Below are positions 52,180 to 60,917 of a DNA stretch of 64,000 bases, one piece after another. The DNA comes from Sphingobium sufflavum (GTDB lineage: Bacteria > Pseudomonadota > Alphaproteobacteria > Sphingomonadales > Sphingomonadaceae), in assembly GCF_021403115.1 (NCBI RefSeq), contig NZ_JAJSSH010000008.1, forward strand, positions 161,358 through 225,357. Direction: 5' to 3'. Position numbers and translations under genes: made by a program. Position 1 is the stretch's first letter. Each line of letters begins with the position of its first letter. Under the pieces are notes generated by a model. The model was given only the letters and a program-made list of their open reading frames with translations, ran no database searches and was not told the origin of the DNA.

Positions 52180-53268
52180 CTAGTTCAGGCTGACCCGCCC
52201 CCCGGCGTGTCGCGTCAGCCTTCCGGCAATCTCCAGTTCCAGCAGTACGGTCTGCACCGCGCCGGGCGCGCAGCCGGACTGGCGGATCAGTTCGTCCACC
52301 GCGACCGGCGCCATCGACAGCAGCCCGACCACCCGCTGGCGCTCCCCCTCCGCCAGATCGGCGGGCGGCGGCGCGGCATAGGGCAGGCCGGGCTGGCGCA
52401 CCCTGCCCTCGCCGATCCGCCCGACGCTTTCCAATATATCGTCCGCCGACTGCACCAGCGTCGCGCCCTCGCGGATCAGCGCGTTGCACCCCTGCGCTCG
52501 CGGGTCGAGCGGGAAGCCGGGCACGGCCATCACCTCCCGCCCCTCTTCCCCCGCCAGCCGGGCGGTGAGCAGCGAGCCGGAACGGGGCGCGGCCTCCACC
52601 ACCACTGTCCCCTGCGCCATCCACGCGATGATGCGGTTGCGCGCGGGGAAATGGCGGGCGAGCGGATCGGTGCCGGGCGGATGCTCGGTCAGCAGCAGGC
52701 CCTCGGCCGCGATCCGTTCCTGAAGCGCGGCATTTTCCGGCGGGAAGACGACATCCAGGCCGCAGGCGATCACCGCCACCGTGCCGCTGCCCAGCGACCC
52801 CATATGCGCCGCCGTGTCGATACCCCGCGCAAGGCCGGAGACGACGACCCCGCCGCGCGCGCCCACATCCTGCCCCAGCATCCGGGCAAAGCGGCAGGCG
52901 GCGGCCGAGGCGTTGCGCGCACCGACCATCGCAACGACCGGCCGTTCGGCAAGGTCCAGCGTCCCCATCGCCATCAGCACGGGCGGCGCGGCGGTCGCCT
53001 CCGCCAGCAGCGCGGGATAGCCCTGCTCCCCGATAAAGATGTGACGCCCACCCAGCCCCTCGACCGCCTTGATCTCCGCCCAGACGGCGCGCTCGTCCGC
53101 CACGCGAAAGGCGCGCGCGCCGCCCCGTGCCGCCATGTCCGGTATCGCCCGGAGCGCCGACCCGGCCGAACCAAAGCGCGCGATCAGCTGGCGAAAGGCG
53201 ACCGGACCCACATTGGGGGAGCGGATGAGGCGGAGCCGGTCGAACCGATCCTGACCGTCGGAATTCAT
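52180..53268 (-). CDS. dprA: DNA processing protein DprA
   Basis: A 362-residue single-strand DNA binding protein that loads RecA during transformation. The Rossmann-like core has VAMVGARNASAAACRFARML, VVSGLARGIDTAAHMG, FPARNRIIAWMAQGTVVVEA and SGSLLTARLAGEEGREVMAVPG. A SAM-like N-terminus and a winged-helix C-terminus (VAVDELIRQSGCAPGAVQTVL) complete it. Follows plsY with a 4-bp overlap. Confidence 0.96.
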   Translation of the reverse strand: MNSDGQDRFDRLRLIRSPNVGPVAFRQLIARFGSAGSALRAIPDMAARGGARAFRVADERAVWAEIKAVEGLGGRHIFIGEQGYPALLAEATAAPPVLMAMGTLDLAERPVVAMVGARNASAAACRFARMLGQDVGARGGVVVSGLARGIDTAAHMGSLGSGTVAVIACGLDVVFPPENAALQERIAAEGLLLTEHPPGTDPLARHFPARNRIIAWMAQGTVVVEAAPRSGSLLTARLAGEEGREVMAVPGFPLDPRAQGCNALIREGATLVQSADDILESVGRIGEGRVRQPGLPYAAPPPADLAEGERQRVVGLLSMAPVAVDELIRQSGCAPGAVQTVLLELEIAGRLTRHAGGRVSLN

Positions 53269-53897
53269 GCAGGCCCGGAACCTTCACCCGCGCCCTTGCC
53301 CGCACCTTTGCCGACACGCGGCTCCGTGCCCTTGGCCAGCCGCTGGATATTCGCCCGATGCCGCCACAGCACCAGCGCGGCCATCGCGCCCAGCCCGGAC
53401 AGGAGATAATGCTCACCCAGCAGAAAGGCCGCCACGGGGGCCGCCACCGCCGCCGTCATCCCGCCCATGGAGGAGATGCGCGTCACCGCCAGCATACCGA
53501 TCCACACCGCCGCAAAGATCAGGCCGATGGGCCAGGATAGCGCCAGCGTGACGCCCAGCATGGTCGCCACGCCCTTGCCGCCCTGAAAGCGCAGCCACAC
53601 AGGATAGCAATGGCCGATGAACGCCATGACACCGCCCAGCACCGCCCCGCCGCCACCGGGCAACAGCCGCTCGCCGATGGCGACCGCCACTGCGCCCTTC
53701 GCCCCGTCGAGGATCAACGTCGCCGCCGCCAGCCCCTTGCGCCCCGTCCGCAGCACATTGGTCGCGCCGATGTTGCCAGAACCGATGGCGCGCAGGTCGC
53801 CCCCGCCCGCCAGCCGTGTCAGGAGCAGTCCGAACGGGATCGAGCCAAGGAGATAGCCGATCGCCATCACCACTGCCGGCATTTGCCACTCATCCAC
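53265..53897 (-). CDS. plsY: Acyl-phosphate glycerol-3-phosphate acyltransferase
   Basis: A 210-residue polytopic inner-membrane enzyme making lysophosphatidic acid from acyl-phosphate and glycerol-3-phosphate. Family motifs are GYLLGSIPFGLLL, GSGNIGATNVLRTGRKG and GHCYPVWLRFQGGKGVAT. It has a charged Gly/Lys-rich tail. First gene of a plsY-dprA pair, with topA next on the same strand; divergent from murI. Confidence 0.96.
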   Translation of the reverse strand: MDEWQMPAVVMAIGYLLGSIPFGLLLTRLAGGGDLRAIGSGNIGATNVLRTGRKGLAAATLILDGAKGAVAVAIGERLLPGGGGAVLGGVMAFIGHCYPVWLRFQGGKGVATMLGVTLALSWPIGLIFAAVWIGMLAVTRISSMGGMTAAVAAPVAAFLLGEHYLLSGLGAMAALVLWRHRANIQRLAKGTEPRVGKGAGKGAGEGSGPA

Positions 53898-54103
53898 GCA
53901 TTGTCTCCCCTGATCGAACCGGCCTCCCTCCTAGCCGTTCCGGGCGAGCGCCGTCGAGATGCCTTGATGCAGGACAGACCGAACCCGACCATTCTGCCCC
54001 GACCGTCCTGCCATCCTCTCGACACCCCCTTGCCGACATCCAAATCGTCCCCCGGAGATTGTTACGGTTGACGTGCCCCCCATGGAGGCGGCAAGCGGCT
54101 GTG

Positions 54104-54907
54104 ATGACGGTTTCGCCCGACGCTCCCCTATTATTCTTCGACTCCGGCGTCGGCGGCCTGTCGATCCTGCGGCCCGCCCGCGCGCTGATCCCCACCATGC
54201 CGGTGATCTACGCAGCCGACCGGGCCGGATACCCCTATGGCACCAAGAGCGAGGCGGAGATCGCCGCGCGCGTGCCCGCCCTGCTCGGCCGCCTCGTCGA
54301 ACGCTATCGTCCCCGCATGGCGGTGATCGCCTGCAACACCGCCTCCACCATCGCCCTCACCGGGGTGCGCGCCGCGCTCGACGTGCCGGTGGTCGGCACG
54401 GTGCCCGCGATCAAGCCCGCCGCGCTTCAGTCCGTCAGCCGCGTCATCGGCGTGCTGGGCACCAACGCCACCGTCCGCCAGCCCTATGTCGACCGGCTGG
54501 CGCAGGAACATGGGGCGGACTGCATCGTCCTGCGCCATGGCAGCGCCGCTCTGGTCGACCTGGCGGAAGCGAAGCTGCGCGGCGAACCGCTCGACCCGGC
54601 CATCGCGCGCGACGCACTGGCGGGCCTGCTCGACCAGCCCGGCGGGGACAGGATGGACATTGTGGTCCTTGCCTGCACCCATTTCCCGCTGGTCGAGGAG
54701 GAGTTGAAGGCCGCCGCCCCGCGCCCGCTCGCCTTCCTGCACGGCGGCGACGGTATCGCCCGGCGCATCGCCCATCTGAACGGGGACAATCCCTGGCCCG
54801 CGACGGCGACGCCCGGCACCGCGGTCTTCACCAAAAACGATCCCGATGTCGCCGCGCTGCGCCCCGGACTGGCACAGTTCGGACTGGAGCGTATCGAGTT
54901 TCTCTGA
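54104..54907 (+). CDS. murI: Glutamate racemase
   Basis: A 267-residue racemase giving D-glutamate for peptidoglycan. Both catalytic cysteines are present in ACNTAST and ACTHFPLV; FFDSGVGGLSIL and YPYGTKS match the family N-terminus. The ATG is preceded by an in-frame GTG (GTGATG), so the exact start is uncertain by one codon; SD weak. Confidence 0.95.
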   Translation: MTVSPDAPLLFFDSGVGGLSILRPARALIPTMPVIYAADRAGYPYGTKSEAEIAARVPALLGRLVERYRPRMAVIACNTASTIALTGVRAALDVPVVGTVPAIKPAALQSVSRVIGVLGTNATVRQPYVDRLAQEHGADCIVLRHGSAALVDLAEAKLRGEPLDPAIARDALAGLLDQPGGDRMDIVVLACTHFPLVEEELKAAAPRPLAFLHGGDGIARRIAHLNGDNPWPATATPGTAVFTKNDPDVAALRPGLAQFGLERIEFL

Positions 54908-54978
54908 CCATGGCCGCCCGCTGATCGGCTTGCCCGATCAGTCTCAGACCTATCGCTAATTTCCCCACCGCATCGGGA

Positions 54979-55015
54979 TGTCCTATCCTGCCAGCCATGC
55001 CGGATAGGACATTTT
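54979..55015 (+). terminator. Hairpin with T-run between murI and hemA
   Basis: TGTCCTATCC and GGATAGGACA form a 10-bp stem with a 13-nt loop, then TTTT. It may terminate murI or attenuate hemA. No gene lies in 54908-55178. Confidence 0.6.
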
Positions 55016-55178
55016 GTCGCATCGACTGTGCGGACGCAGAGAGGCACGGGTCGATAGCGAACGGCACGAAGAGGCGAGCCACATGACCAGTTGCGAGCCG
55101 TTATCAGTGGCCTTGGCCACAGTGAAACGCTATGGCGCGCCAAAGGATTTACGCGCCGGGAGGCGGGGAAACGCCAGA

Positions 55179-56399
55179 ATGAACTATACGCAGGTTTTCG
55201 AGCAAGCGATTGACCGCCTTCACAGCGAGGGTCGCTACCGGGTTTTCATCGACATTCTCCGTAACAAGGGGATGTTCCCGAATGCCCGTTGTTTCGCCGG
55301 GCATAACGGGCCGAAGCCGATTACCGTATGGTGCTCCAACGACTATCTCGCCATGGGACAGCATCCCAAGGTGATCGCCGCGATGGAAGAGGCGCTGCAC
55401 GATGTCGGCGCGGGTTCCGGCGGCACGCGCAACATTGGCGGCAACACCCATTATCATGTCGATCTGGAGGCGGAACTCGCCGACCTGCACGGCAAGGAGG
55501 GGGCCCTGCTCTTTACCTCCGGCTATGTCTCGAACGAGGCGACGCTGGCCACGCTGGCCAAGATCCTGCCGGGCTGCATCATCTTCTCCGACGAGCTGAA
55601 CCATGCCTCGATGATCGCGGGCATCCGCAATTCGGGCTGTGAGAAGCAGGTCTTCCGCCACAATGACGTCGCCCATCTGCGCGAACTGCTGGAGGCTGCC
55701 GATCCGGCCGCGCCCAAGCTGATCGCGTTCGAGAGCGTCTATTCGATGGACGGCGACGTCGGCCCCATCGCGGAAATCTGCGATCTGGCCGATGAGTTCA
55801 ACGCCATCACCTATTGCGACGAAGTCCATGCCGTCGGCATGTATGGCGCGCGCGGCGGCGGCATCACGGAACGGGACGAGGTCGCGCACCGCGTCACCAT
55901 CATTGAGGGTACGCTGGGCAAGGCGTTCGGCGTGATGGGCGGCTATGTCGCGGCGGACAAGGTCATCATCGACGTGATCCGCAGCTATGCGCCCGGCTTC
56001 ATCTTCACCACCAGCCTGTCGCCCGTACTGGTCGCGGGCGTGCTGGCCAGCGTGCGCCACCTGAAGCAGTCCAGCGTGGAGCGCGACGGGCAGCAGGCGT
56101 CCGCCGCGACGCTGAAGCGGTTGATGCGCGAGGCCAGCCTGCCGGTCATGGACACGGTCACGCATATCGTGCCGCTGCTGGTCGGTGACCCGGTCAAGGC
56201 CAAGCGGATCAGCGACATATTGCTGGCCGAATATGGCGTTTATGTGCAGCCCATCAACTATCCCACCGTCCCGCGCGGCACAGAGCGCCTGCGCTTCACC
56301 CCCGGTCCGTCCCATACGGAGGCGATGATGGTGGAACTGGTCGAGGCGCTGGCCGAGATCTGGAACCGGCTGGAACTGGAAAAGCGCGAGGCGGCCTGA
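55179..56399 (+). CDS. hemA: 5-aminolevulinate synthase
   Basis: A 406-residue PLP enzyme condensing glycine and succinyl-CoA to 5-aminolevulinate, first step of heme synthesis in alphaproteobacteria. Motifs: [57 protein letters not shown], and the PLP lysine in [15 protein letters not shown]. The start [12 protein letters not shown] fits the family; upstream in-frame codons add unrelated sequence. Confidence 0.97.
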   Translation: MNYTQVFEQAIDRLHSEGRYRVFIDILRNKGMFPNARCFAGHNGPKPITVWCSNDYLAMGQHPKVIAAMEEALHDVGAGSGGTRNIGGNTHYHVDLEAELADLHGKEGALLFTSGYVSNEATLATLAKILPGCIIFSDELNHASMIAGIRNSGCEKQVFRHNDVAHLRELLEAADPAAPKLIAFESVYSMDGDVGPIAEICDLADEFNAITYCDEVHAVGMYGARGGGITERDEVAHRVTIIEGTLGKAFGVMGGYVAADKVIIDVIRSYAPGFIFTTSLSPVLVAGVLASVRHLKQSSVERDGQQASAATLKRLMREASLPVMDTVTHIVPLLVGDPVKAKRISDILLAEYGVYVQPINYPTVPRGTERLRFTPGPSHTEAMMVELVEALAEIWNRLELEKREAA

Positions 56400-56409
56400 C
56401 GCCTTTACG

Positions 56410-56441
56410 GGGCGGGCGGAGCCTGTTGGTTCCGCCTGCCC
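56410..56441 (+). terminator. Possible terminator of hemA
   Basis: GGGCGGGCGGA and TCCGCCTGCCC pair over 11 bp (one G-U) with a 10-nt loop, 10 bp after the hemA stop, but no T-run follows. The rest of 56400-56695 shows nothing else clear. Confidence 0.4.
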
Positions 56442-56695
56442 TCCCCCTGCCGCTCCTGAGCAGCGGAAGCGCCACCCCCGACTCCCAGCCTGCCGTTACC
56501 CGGTCTTGTGGCATCATGGCCTGCATACCCCAGTCCTGCATCCCAATGACCCGTGCAAACCCCTGAAAATAGGCACGCGCTGCAAACGCCCATGCCTCCG
56601 GCACGCCCTCCTGCTGCCTCTTTCCCGCACGCCATTCTCTCCTTTGCAACACCGGTCTTTGGGCATAGTATCCCCAAAAATAGGGGAGAGATGCG

Positions 56696-57001
56696 ATGTG
56701 GCTTTTGGTCACCGTGGCGGAGTCCATCCTGCTGATTTTCGGCAGCCTGTTGTGCGCGATCCTCTTGTGCCTCGCCGCCTGGCGGCTGATGCGACCCGTC
56801 CATCATCCTGAATTTGCAGCCTTCTTCATCGGCGCACTCACCATCCTCGCCGTGACCATGCCCATCGGCCACAGCCCGTTCCTGCGCATGGTGATGCTGT
56901 TCGCCGCGATCGGCGCTGTCCCGCTGTGGATCATGGGTCGCCAGTGGCGCGCGAACGAGCGGCTGAAACACCGCCATCACCACGGCCCCGGCGCGATCTG
57001 A
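56696..57001 (+). CDS. Small inner-membrane protein, unknown function
   Basis: A 101-residue protein with about three hydrophobic helices (near 4-28, 41-56 and 66-80) and a basic His-rich end (RLKHRHHHGPG). The ATG follows GGGGAGAG at five bases. No family recognised. Confidence 0.65.
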   Translation: MWLLVTVAESILLIFGSLLCAILLCLAAWRLMRPVHHPEFAAFFIGALTILAVTMPIGHSPFLRMVMLFAAIGAVPLWIMGRQWRANERLKHRHHHGPGAI

Positions 57002-57085
57002 CAGGCGGCAAATCCCGCCTGTCGGCATCGTTACCATCGGTTAACGGATATTCTTTACCATATCGCTCCTGAGAAGGAGATGCGG

Positions 57086-57433
57086 GTGAATACCATCGGT
57101 CAGGACATCGCCGCCATGGCGCGGGTCGAGGCGGAGCGGATGAAGGCGGCCGTCGCCAATGCCCAGCCGAATGTGGAGATCGCCATGTCCAGCGCGCAGT
57201 TCGCCCGGCTGGCGGACCTGATCGCCGCGCTGGCCGAACCCGTCGAGCCAACCCCGCCCGTCGAACCGGCCGAGTCCGCCAGCACCACATGGGCGGCAGA
57301 CTCCTTCAACGACACGCGCCATTGGGTGCCGCTCGACCATTTCCGGCGGGTGAAGGCGCAGGCGGACATGCTGCAAGCCGCCTACGACCGGCTGACCGGA
57401 CCTAAAGACGACTTTGATTTCTTTCGCCACTGA
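57086..57433 (+). CDS. Small soluble hypothetical protein
   Basis: A 115-residue acidic protein: helical N-terminus (NTIGQDIAAMARVEAERMKAA), a Pro/Glu hinge (EPVEPTPPVEPAES) and a C-terminal helix ending DDFDFFRH. AAGGAG lies six bases before the GTG at 57086, which I prefer over the ATG at 57080 directly abutting it. Its last 32 bp overlap the 3' end of btaB on the other strand. No family recognised. Confidence 0.6.
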   Translation: MNTIGQDIAAMARVEAERMKAAVANAQPNVEIAMSSAQFARLADLIAALAEPVEPTPPVEPAESASTTWAADSFNDTRHWVPLDHFRRVKAQADMLQAAYDRLTGPKDDFDFFRH

Positions 57434-58115
57434 TCGCGTCGCCTGACACCCCCTCCCCGTCCAGGGGGCGCTCCAGCACCATGGTCCAGGCATAGCCGCG
57501 CAGGCTCGGCGATGCGCTGAAACGCAGCCCATGCCGCGCGGCGCAGGCCCCACCCGCCGCGAAAAGGTCGGCGCGCGGCGTGACATGGAACCGCGCCAGC
57601 CAGCCCATCAACAACCGCCGGAACCAGCGCGGCAGGCTCTCCTGCTGACCGAAATCGACGACATGCAACCGCCCGCCCGGCGCGAGCAGCCGGGCCGCCT
57701 GATCCAGCGCGCCCTGCCAGTCCGGGATCATCGACAGCGTATAGCTCATGAAGATGCGGTCGAACCGCGAGCGACTCAGCAACAGCGCGGCGTCGAGCCG
57801 GGTCGCATCCCCCCGCGCCAGCAGGGCGGTGGGCGCATTGCGGCGGGCGTTCTTCAGCATCTCCGCCGATATGTCGATGCCATGGAGGCAGGCAGCGGGA
57901 TAGCGGCGCGCCACCAGCGCCAGGTTGCGCCCGGTGCCGCATCCCAGTTCCAGCACGGACCCGCCATCAGGCACGTCCAGCGCGCGGATCATCCGGTCGC
58001 GGCCCAGCAAATAATATTTGCGGCTGAGGTCATAGACATGCCGTTGCCAGCGATATTGCGCATCCATCAGCCTGCCATGCGCGCCCGGCCCCGACGCGAT
58101 ACCCGTCTCCAACAT
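57402..58115 (-). CDS. btaB: Betaine-lipid N-methyltransferase BtaB
   Basis: A 237-residue SAM-dependent methyltransferase, motif I VLELGCGTGRNLAL, then HGIDISAEML and the LAPGGRLHVVDFG strand. With BtaA upstream it would trimethylate diacylglyceryl homoserine to the betaine lipid DGTS, a phosphorus-free membrane lipid. The sequence YRWQRHVYDLSRKYYLLGRD is typical of BtaB. ATG 4 bp past the btaA stop. Confidence 0.9.
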   Translation of the reverse strand: MLETGIASGPGAHGRLMDAQYRWQRHVYDLSRKYYLLGRDRMIRALDVPDGGSVLELGCGTGRNLALVARRYPAACLHGIDISAEMLKNARRNAPTALLARGDATRLDAALLLSRSRFDRIFMSYTLSMIPDWQGALDQAARLLAPGGRLHVVDFGQQESLPRWFRRLLMGWLARFHVTPRADLFAAGGACAARHGLRFSASPSLRGYAWTMVLERPLDGEGVSGDAISGERNQSRL

Positions 58116-58119
58116 CGGT

Positions 58120-59337
58120 TCAGCCCCGCAGCGAATAGAGGTGGACACCGCCATAGATGGAGGAACGATCCCGCCGGGTATAATTCAGCGACTCCTCCGC
58201 ATGATAGTGCCAGCGGTCCAGCAGCGCGCCGGGCAGGCGACCGGGCAACAGCGTCGGTTCGGCGGCGGTGCGGAACAGGACGCGCGCACCGGGCCGGGCC
58301 GTACGGCTGATCTGCGTCCAGATCGCCGTCAATTGCGCGTCGCTCATCCAGTCCTGCGCGTCGAGCAGGATATAGCGGTCGGCGCTGGCGTCCGGCTGCG
58401 TCGCCAGCCAGTCCGTCATATTGGCGTGATTGACCGAGACGCGCGGCGCGCGAGCGCGCACGATCTCGTAATTCGCCTCGTCCAGATAGGGCGGCACCGG
58501 GGCATCCGGCCCCTTGCCATAACCGCGGCCGAACGCCTGCCAGGCGAAATAGTTGGACTTCAGGTCATAGTCGCAGGCCAGCCGCTCCAGCCGCTGGCGC
58601 AGCACCGCCGCCATCTTCGCATCCCCGGCCAGCGCGTCATATTGGGCAGGCGGGATGCCGAGGCCGAAGAGGGAGGCGGGCTGGTCCGTCAGCCAGCGCA
58701 CGAATTTCCGGTCGAAGATCGGGGCGAGCCGTTCCTCGAATATCGCGCGCTGCTCCTCCCGGTCGCGGGCGGCCAGCAGGTCGCGCGGGTCGATCCGGTA
58801 CAGCTTGGCCACCAGATGCGCCGCGCCGATAAAACCGCCCAGCAGTCCGCGCTTATAGGCGCCCTTGCCGAACATGGTGATGCGGCGGCGGCCCACCATG
58901 TCGCGCCCCTCCCAGTATCGGCGCGATGTCTCGTCCAGATGGGGGCGGATATGGGTCCGATAGGCGTCGATGTTCTCCGCCCGGTCGGCATCGCCGAAAA
59001 AATGGCGGAAATGGGCATAGTCCGGCAGATGGACCGCCGCCACGCCCTTCAGCCTGTTGAGCGCGATATGGGCGGTGTTGAGGTCGACGGCGGTGATCCG
59101 CTCCGGGTCCGCCACCAGATAGGACAGGACATTGCATCCGCCGCTGGCGATGGTGACGATATGGCTGTCGGGCTGGATCGCCAGCGCCTCCATGTCCACC
59201 ACCGGGTCTTCCCATATCTGGGCATAGACCAGTCCCCGGAAGGCGAAGGCAAAGGCGCGCTCCAGCAGCCCTTCCTTCGTCATGCCGTCATGGTTGATGA
59301 CCGCCCGGTCGATCGCCTCTGCCCGTGTCTTGCTCAT
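58120..59337 (-). CDS. btaA: Betaine-lipid 3-amino-3-carboxypropyltransferase BtaA
   Basis: A 405-residue enzyme (DUF3419) moving the aminocarboxypropyl group of SAM to diacylglycerol. Visible features: VYAQIWEDPVVDMEAL, the SAM-binding IASGGCNVLSYL with VDLNTAHIALNRLK, and DAQDWMSDAQL near the C-terminus. Together with BtaB it makes DGTS. In rhizobia such genes are induced by phosphate limitation; a PhoB-box-like site lies about 95 bp upstream. Confidence 0.93.
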   Translation of the reverse strand: MSKTRAEAIDRAVINHDGMTKEGLLERAFAFAFRGLVYAQIWEDPVVDMEALAIQPDSHIVTIASGGCNVLSYLVADPERITAVDLNTAHIALNRLKGVAAVHLPDYAHFRHFFGDADRAENIDAYRTHIRPHLDETSRRYWEGRDMVGRRRITMFGKGAYKRGLLGGFIGAAHLVAKLYRIDPRDLLAARDREEQRAIFEERLAPIFDRKFVRWLTDQPASLFGLGIPPAQYDALAGDAKMAAVLRQRLERLACDYDLKSNYFAWQAFGRGYGKGPDAPVPPYLDEANYEIVRARAPRVSVNHANMTDWLATQPDASADRYILLDAQDWMSDAQLTAIWTQISRTARPGARVLFRTAAEPTLLPGRLPGALLDRWHYHAEESLNYTRRDRSSIYGGVHLYSLRG

Positions 59338-59432
59338 GCGCCCTTGCCCTCCGTCTGTCGGCCCGTCTGTCGGGATTGTCCTTGGCCCAGGATTGTCCTC
59401 GGAACGTCATGAAGGCCCGTTAGAGGGCGGCA

Positions 59433-59450
59433 GTGACCATGGGGTGACAG
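59433..59450 (-). promoter_or_regulatory. PhoB-box-like site upstream of btaA
   Basis: On the btaA strand: CTGTCACCCCATGGTCAC, repeats 11 bp apart, 12 of 14 positions (pyrimidine allowed at the last). TCTAAC, a possible -10, lies 8 bp further towards the gene. Confidence 0.55.
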
Positions 59451-59607
59451 CGCGATGGCGCTTTTATGACCATGGGGTCGGGACGGTTGTGCGGGATGGG
59501 GTCGATGCCTCGCTACGCATTGCGTCCCGGTGAGTATGGCCTATATCGCGCCTTTCTCCGGCGCATGACGCCGGGACGGATTTGAAGCACAAGGGAGTGC
59601 ATCGAGG

Positions 59608-60816
59608 ATGAGCAAGATTCTGGTGATCGGCGCGGGCGGCGTTGGATCGGTTGCGGTTCACAAGATGGCGATGAACCCCGGCATCTTTCCCGACATCACG
59701 CTGGCCAGCCGCCGCGTGGGCAAGTGCGACGCGATCGCGCAGTCGGTGCTGGAGCGGACCGGCCAGACCATCCGCACCGCGGAAGTCGACGCCGACAATG
59801 TGGACGAGATGGCCGCGCTGATCGACCTCGTAAAGCCCAAGCTGGTCGTGAACCTCGCCTTGCCCTATCAGGATCTGTCGATCATGGACGCCTGCCTGAA
59901 GACGGGCGTGCATTATCTCGACACCGCCAATTACGAACCGCGCGACACCGCCCATTTCGAATATAGCTGGCAATGGGCCTATCAGGACCGCTTCAGGGAA
60001 GCCGGCCTGATGGCCGTCCTCGGTTCCGGCTTCGACCCCGGCGTGACCAGCGTGTTCGCGACCTGGCTGAAAAAGCACAAGTTCGACCGCATCGACACGC
60101 TCGACATCCTCGACTGCAACGGCGGCGACCATGGCCAGCATTTCGCGACCAACTTCAACCCGGAAATCAACATCCGCGAAGTGACCGCGCCCGCCCGCCA
60201 TTATGAGAATGGCGAGATCGTCACCACGCCCGCCCTCTCCACCAAGCAGAGCTTCGATTTCGAGGGCGTCGGTCCCAAGAACATGTACCTCATGTATCAT
60301 GAGGAACTGGAGAGTCTGGCCACGCACTTCCCGGAGATCAAGCGGCTGCGCTTCTGGATGACCTTCGGCGATGCCTATCTCAAGCATCTGGAAGTGCTCC
60401 AGAATGTCGGCATGACCCGCATCGACCCGGTGATCTATGAGGGCCGCGAGATCATCCCGCTGCAATTCCTGAAAGCCGTGCTGCCGGAGCCTGCCTCGCT
60501 GGGCGAGACGACCAAGGGCAAGACCAACATCGGCGACATCGCGACCGGCGTGGGCAAGGATGGCAAGGACCAGACCCTCTACATCTACAATATCTGCGAC
60601 CATGAAGAGGCGTTCGCGGAGACCGGCAATCAGGCGGTCAGCTACACCACCGGCGTCCCCGCGATGATCGGCGCGGCGCTGGTCATGCAGGACGTGTGGA
60701 GCGGCGCGGGCGTGTTCAACATCGAACAGCTCGATCCCGATCCTTTCATGGACATGCTCAACCAGCATGGCCTGCCATGGCAGGTGAAGGAGCTTGAGGG
60801 TCCGCTGGACTTCTGA
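59608..60816 (+). CDS. Carboxyspermidine/carboxynorspermidine dehydrogenase
   Basis: A 402-residue saccharopine-dehydrogenase-like enzyme that reductively joins aspartate semialdehyde to a diamine (putrescine or diaminopropane), giving the carboxy-triamine. Nucleotide site ILVIGAGGVGSVAVHKM; GSGFDPGVTSVFATWLKKH and DCNGGDHGQHFATNFNPEINIRE are typical. Followed by the matching decarboxylase gene and an ornithine decarboxylase gene, so spermidine is the likely product. Confidence 0.93.
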   Translation: MSKILVIGAGGVGSVAVHKMAMNPGIFPDITLASRRVGKCDAIAQSVLERTGQTIRTAEVDADNVDEMAALIDLVKPKLVVNLALPYQDLSIMDACLKTGVHYLDTANYEPRDTAHFEYSWQWAYQDRFREAGLMAVLGSGFDPGVTSVFATWLKKHKFDRIDTLDILDCNGGDHGQHFATNFNPEINIREVTAPARHYENGEIVTTPALSTKQSFDFEGVGPKNMYLMYHEELESLATHFPEIKRLRFWMTFGDAYLKHLEVLQNVGMTRIDPVIYEGREIIPLQFLKAVLPEPASLGETTKGKTNIGDIATGVGKDGKDQTLYIYNICDHEEAFAETGNQAVSYTTGVPAMIGAALVMQDVWSGAGVFNIEQLDPDPFMDMLNQHGLPWQVKELEGPLDF

Positions 60817-60825
60817 CGGCCCCAA

Positions 60826-60907
60826 CCCCGTTCGGGCCGAGCCTGTCGAAGCCTCGTACTTTACTTCAAGGAAAAACAGCCCTTCGACAGGCTCAGGGCG
60901 AACGGGG
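60826..60907. repeat. Inverted pair of REP-like repeats
   Basis: CCCCGTTCGGGCCGAGCCTG at 60826 and its inverted counterpart CAGGCTCAGGGCGAACGGGG ending at 60907 face each other across about 25 bp. They lie between the two polyamine genes, and the second arm ends only 11 bp before the nspC ATG. Confidence 0.85.
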
Positions 60908-60917
60908 GTAGGTCATC

